The position numbers and the translations under genes were made by a program. This document shows positions 63,331 to 64,000 of a stretch of DNA of 64,000 bases, in pieces. The notes beneath the pieces are model-generated. The model saw nothing but the letters and a program-made list of their open reading frames with translations, did not search any database and was not told the origin of the DNA. How positions within the stretch are numbered: the stretch's first letter is position 1; every line of letters begins with the position of its first letter. Source of the DNA: Gammaproteobacteria bacterium (GTDB lineage Bacteria > Pseudomonadota > Gammaproteobacteria > Steroidobacterales > XN24); NCBI GenBank assembly GCA_029287575.1, contig JARFQW010000152.1:1-64000 (forward strand), given 5' to 3'.

Positions 63331-64000
63331 ATGGCCGGCCAGACCTCCTCGGAAGAGTCCCTCGAGCACCGGGCCGAGGTCCCGGATTCCCTGTCCGGCA
63401 AGCGCCTCGACCAGGCCCTGGCCGCGCTGTTTCCGGACTTCTCCCGCAGTCGCCTGAAAGCCTGGATCCTGGCCGGTCGGGTCACCGTGGACGGTCTGGA
63501 GCGCCGGCCCCGGGACCCGGTCCACGGAGGTGAGCAGGTCCTGCTGCGGGCCGAGCCGGAAACCCGGACCCAGGCCGCGCCGGAACCGATACCCTTAAAT
63601 GTCCTGTTCGAAGATGACACCTTGCTGATAATCGACAAGCCCGCGGGCCTGGTGGTTCACCCCGGAGCGGGAAATCCGGGCGGGACGCTCCAGAATGCGC
63701 TGCTCCACCATCGACCTGAGCTCCGCAACGTGCCCCGTGCCGGCATCGTGCATCGCCTGGACAAGGACACGACGGGCCTGATGGTCGTGGCCGGCACCGA
63801 GACCGCACACGCCACGCTCGTAAAGGCCATGGAAGCCCGCGAGGTGCGCCGCGAATACGAGGCCGTCTGTCTCGGTGTACTGACCGCCGGCGGCACCGTG
63901 GACGCCAGCATCGGACGCCACCCGGTGGACCGCCTGCGAATGGCGGTCAGGGATACCGGCAAAACGGCCCGAACCCACTACCGTGTCATGGACCGGTATC
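63331..64000 (+). CDS. rluD: 23S rRNA pseudouridine synthase RluD (3' end beyond window)
   Basis: Makes pseudouridines 1911/1915/1917 in helix 69 of 23S rRNA. 223 codons are present before the window ends. S4 RNA-binding domain (about 20-80, GKRLDQALAALFPDFSRSRLK) then the catalytic domain with the active Asp in HRLDKDTTGLMV. ATG 63331 has no obvious ribosome site. Head-to-head with bamD, the usual arrangement, which favours RluD over RluA/RluC. Confidence 0.93.
   Translation, partial: MAGQTSSEESLEHRAEVPDSLSGKRLDQALAALFPDFSRSRLKAWILAGRVTVDGLERRPRDPVHGGEQVLLRAEPETRTQAAPEPIPLNVLFEDDTLLIIDKPAGLVVHPGAGNPGGTLQNALLHHRPELRNVPRAGIVHRLDKDTTGLMVVAGTETAHATLVKAMEAREVRREYEAVCLGVLTAGGTVDASIGRHPVDRLRMAVRDTGKTARTHYRVMDRY

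Overview
The window is 64 kb of GC-rich chromosomal DNA from a free-living, Gram-negative gammaproteobacterium. The evidence is the LPS-export genes (lptABC, kdsCD, lpxC), meso-DAP peptidoglycan synthesis, a cytochrome bc1 complex next to sspAB, a BolA-family gene before murA, and gene order resembling Pseudomonas and the Chromatiales/Xanthomonadales lineages. Genus cannot be fixed by eye. It is almost entirely core-genome housekeeping. I see no insertion sequence, prophage, CRISPR array, tRNA or rRNA gene.

Layout. 1-2588: a GH13 amylase lipoprotein (cut by the window edge) and an exported PrxQ-type peroxiredoxin. 2663-11767 (minus): an rpoN-centred block read as yrbG, kdsD, kdsC, lptC, lptA, lptB, rpoN, hpf, ptsN, rapZ, mgtE. 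It makes and exports LPS precursors, supplies sigma-54 and the nitrogen-PTS regulator, and ends in a magnesium transporter. 11942-18420: ibaG-murA, a DegS-type protease, petABC (Rieske, cytochrome b, cytochrome c1) and sspAB. 18413-22690 (minus): lpoA, yraN, diaA and an FAD-linked oxidase. 22758-42819 (plus): rsmI, the RNase P RNA gene, and a complete division and cell wall cluster, mraZ-rsmH-ftsL-ftsI-murE-murF-mraY-murD-ftsW-murG-murC-murB-ddl-ftsQ-ftsA-ftsZ-lpxC. Nearly every junction overlaps by 1-8 bases. 42848-48358: a DUF721/DciA-like gene, an M23 peptidase, secA and a Nudix/thiamine-phosphate-synthase-like fusion. 48405-58348 (minus): pilS, pilR, pilA, pilB, pilC, pilD, coaE, zapD, yacG, a type IV pilus assembly and regulation block. 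58564-64000: sucCD, nadE, bamD and the start of rluD.

How it works together. Precursor synthesis (MurA to MurG, Ddl, MraY), septal synthesis (FtsW/FtsI with LpoA support), division scaffolding (FtsQLAZ, ZapD), lipid A commitment (LpxC), LPS export (Lpt, Kds) and outer-membrane assembly (BamD, SecA) form one envelope-building set. Sigma-54 encoded here is the expected partner of PilR, also encoded here. The pilA upstream region carries a recognisable -24/-12 promoter, an IHF-like site and tandem upstream repeats.

The most interesting material is regulatory or syntenic: the pilA control region, the mraZ operator plus an unexplained hairpin before it, a nitrogen-PTS locus apparently stripped of its phosphocarriers, a missing mla operon, an FAD oxidase where a BON lipoprotein gene often sits, a Nudix/ThiE-like fusion with eroded ThiE motifs, and a PVWY quinol-site motif in cytochrome b. 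I found no convincing wholly new biological system.
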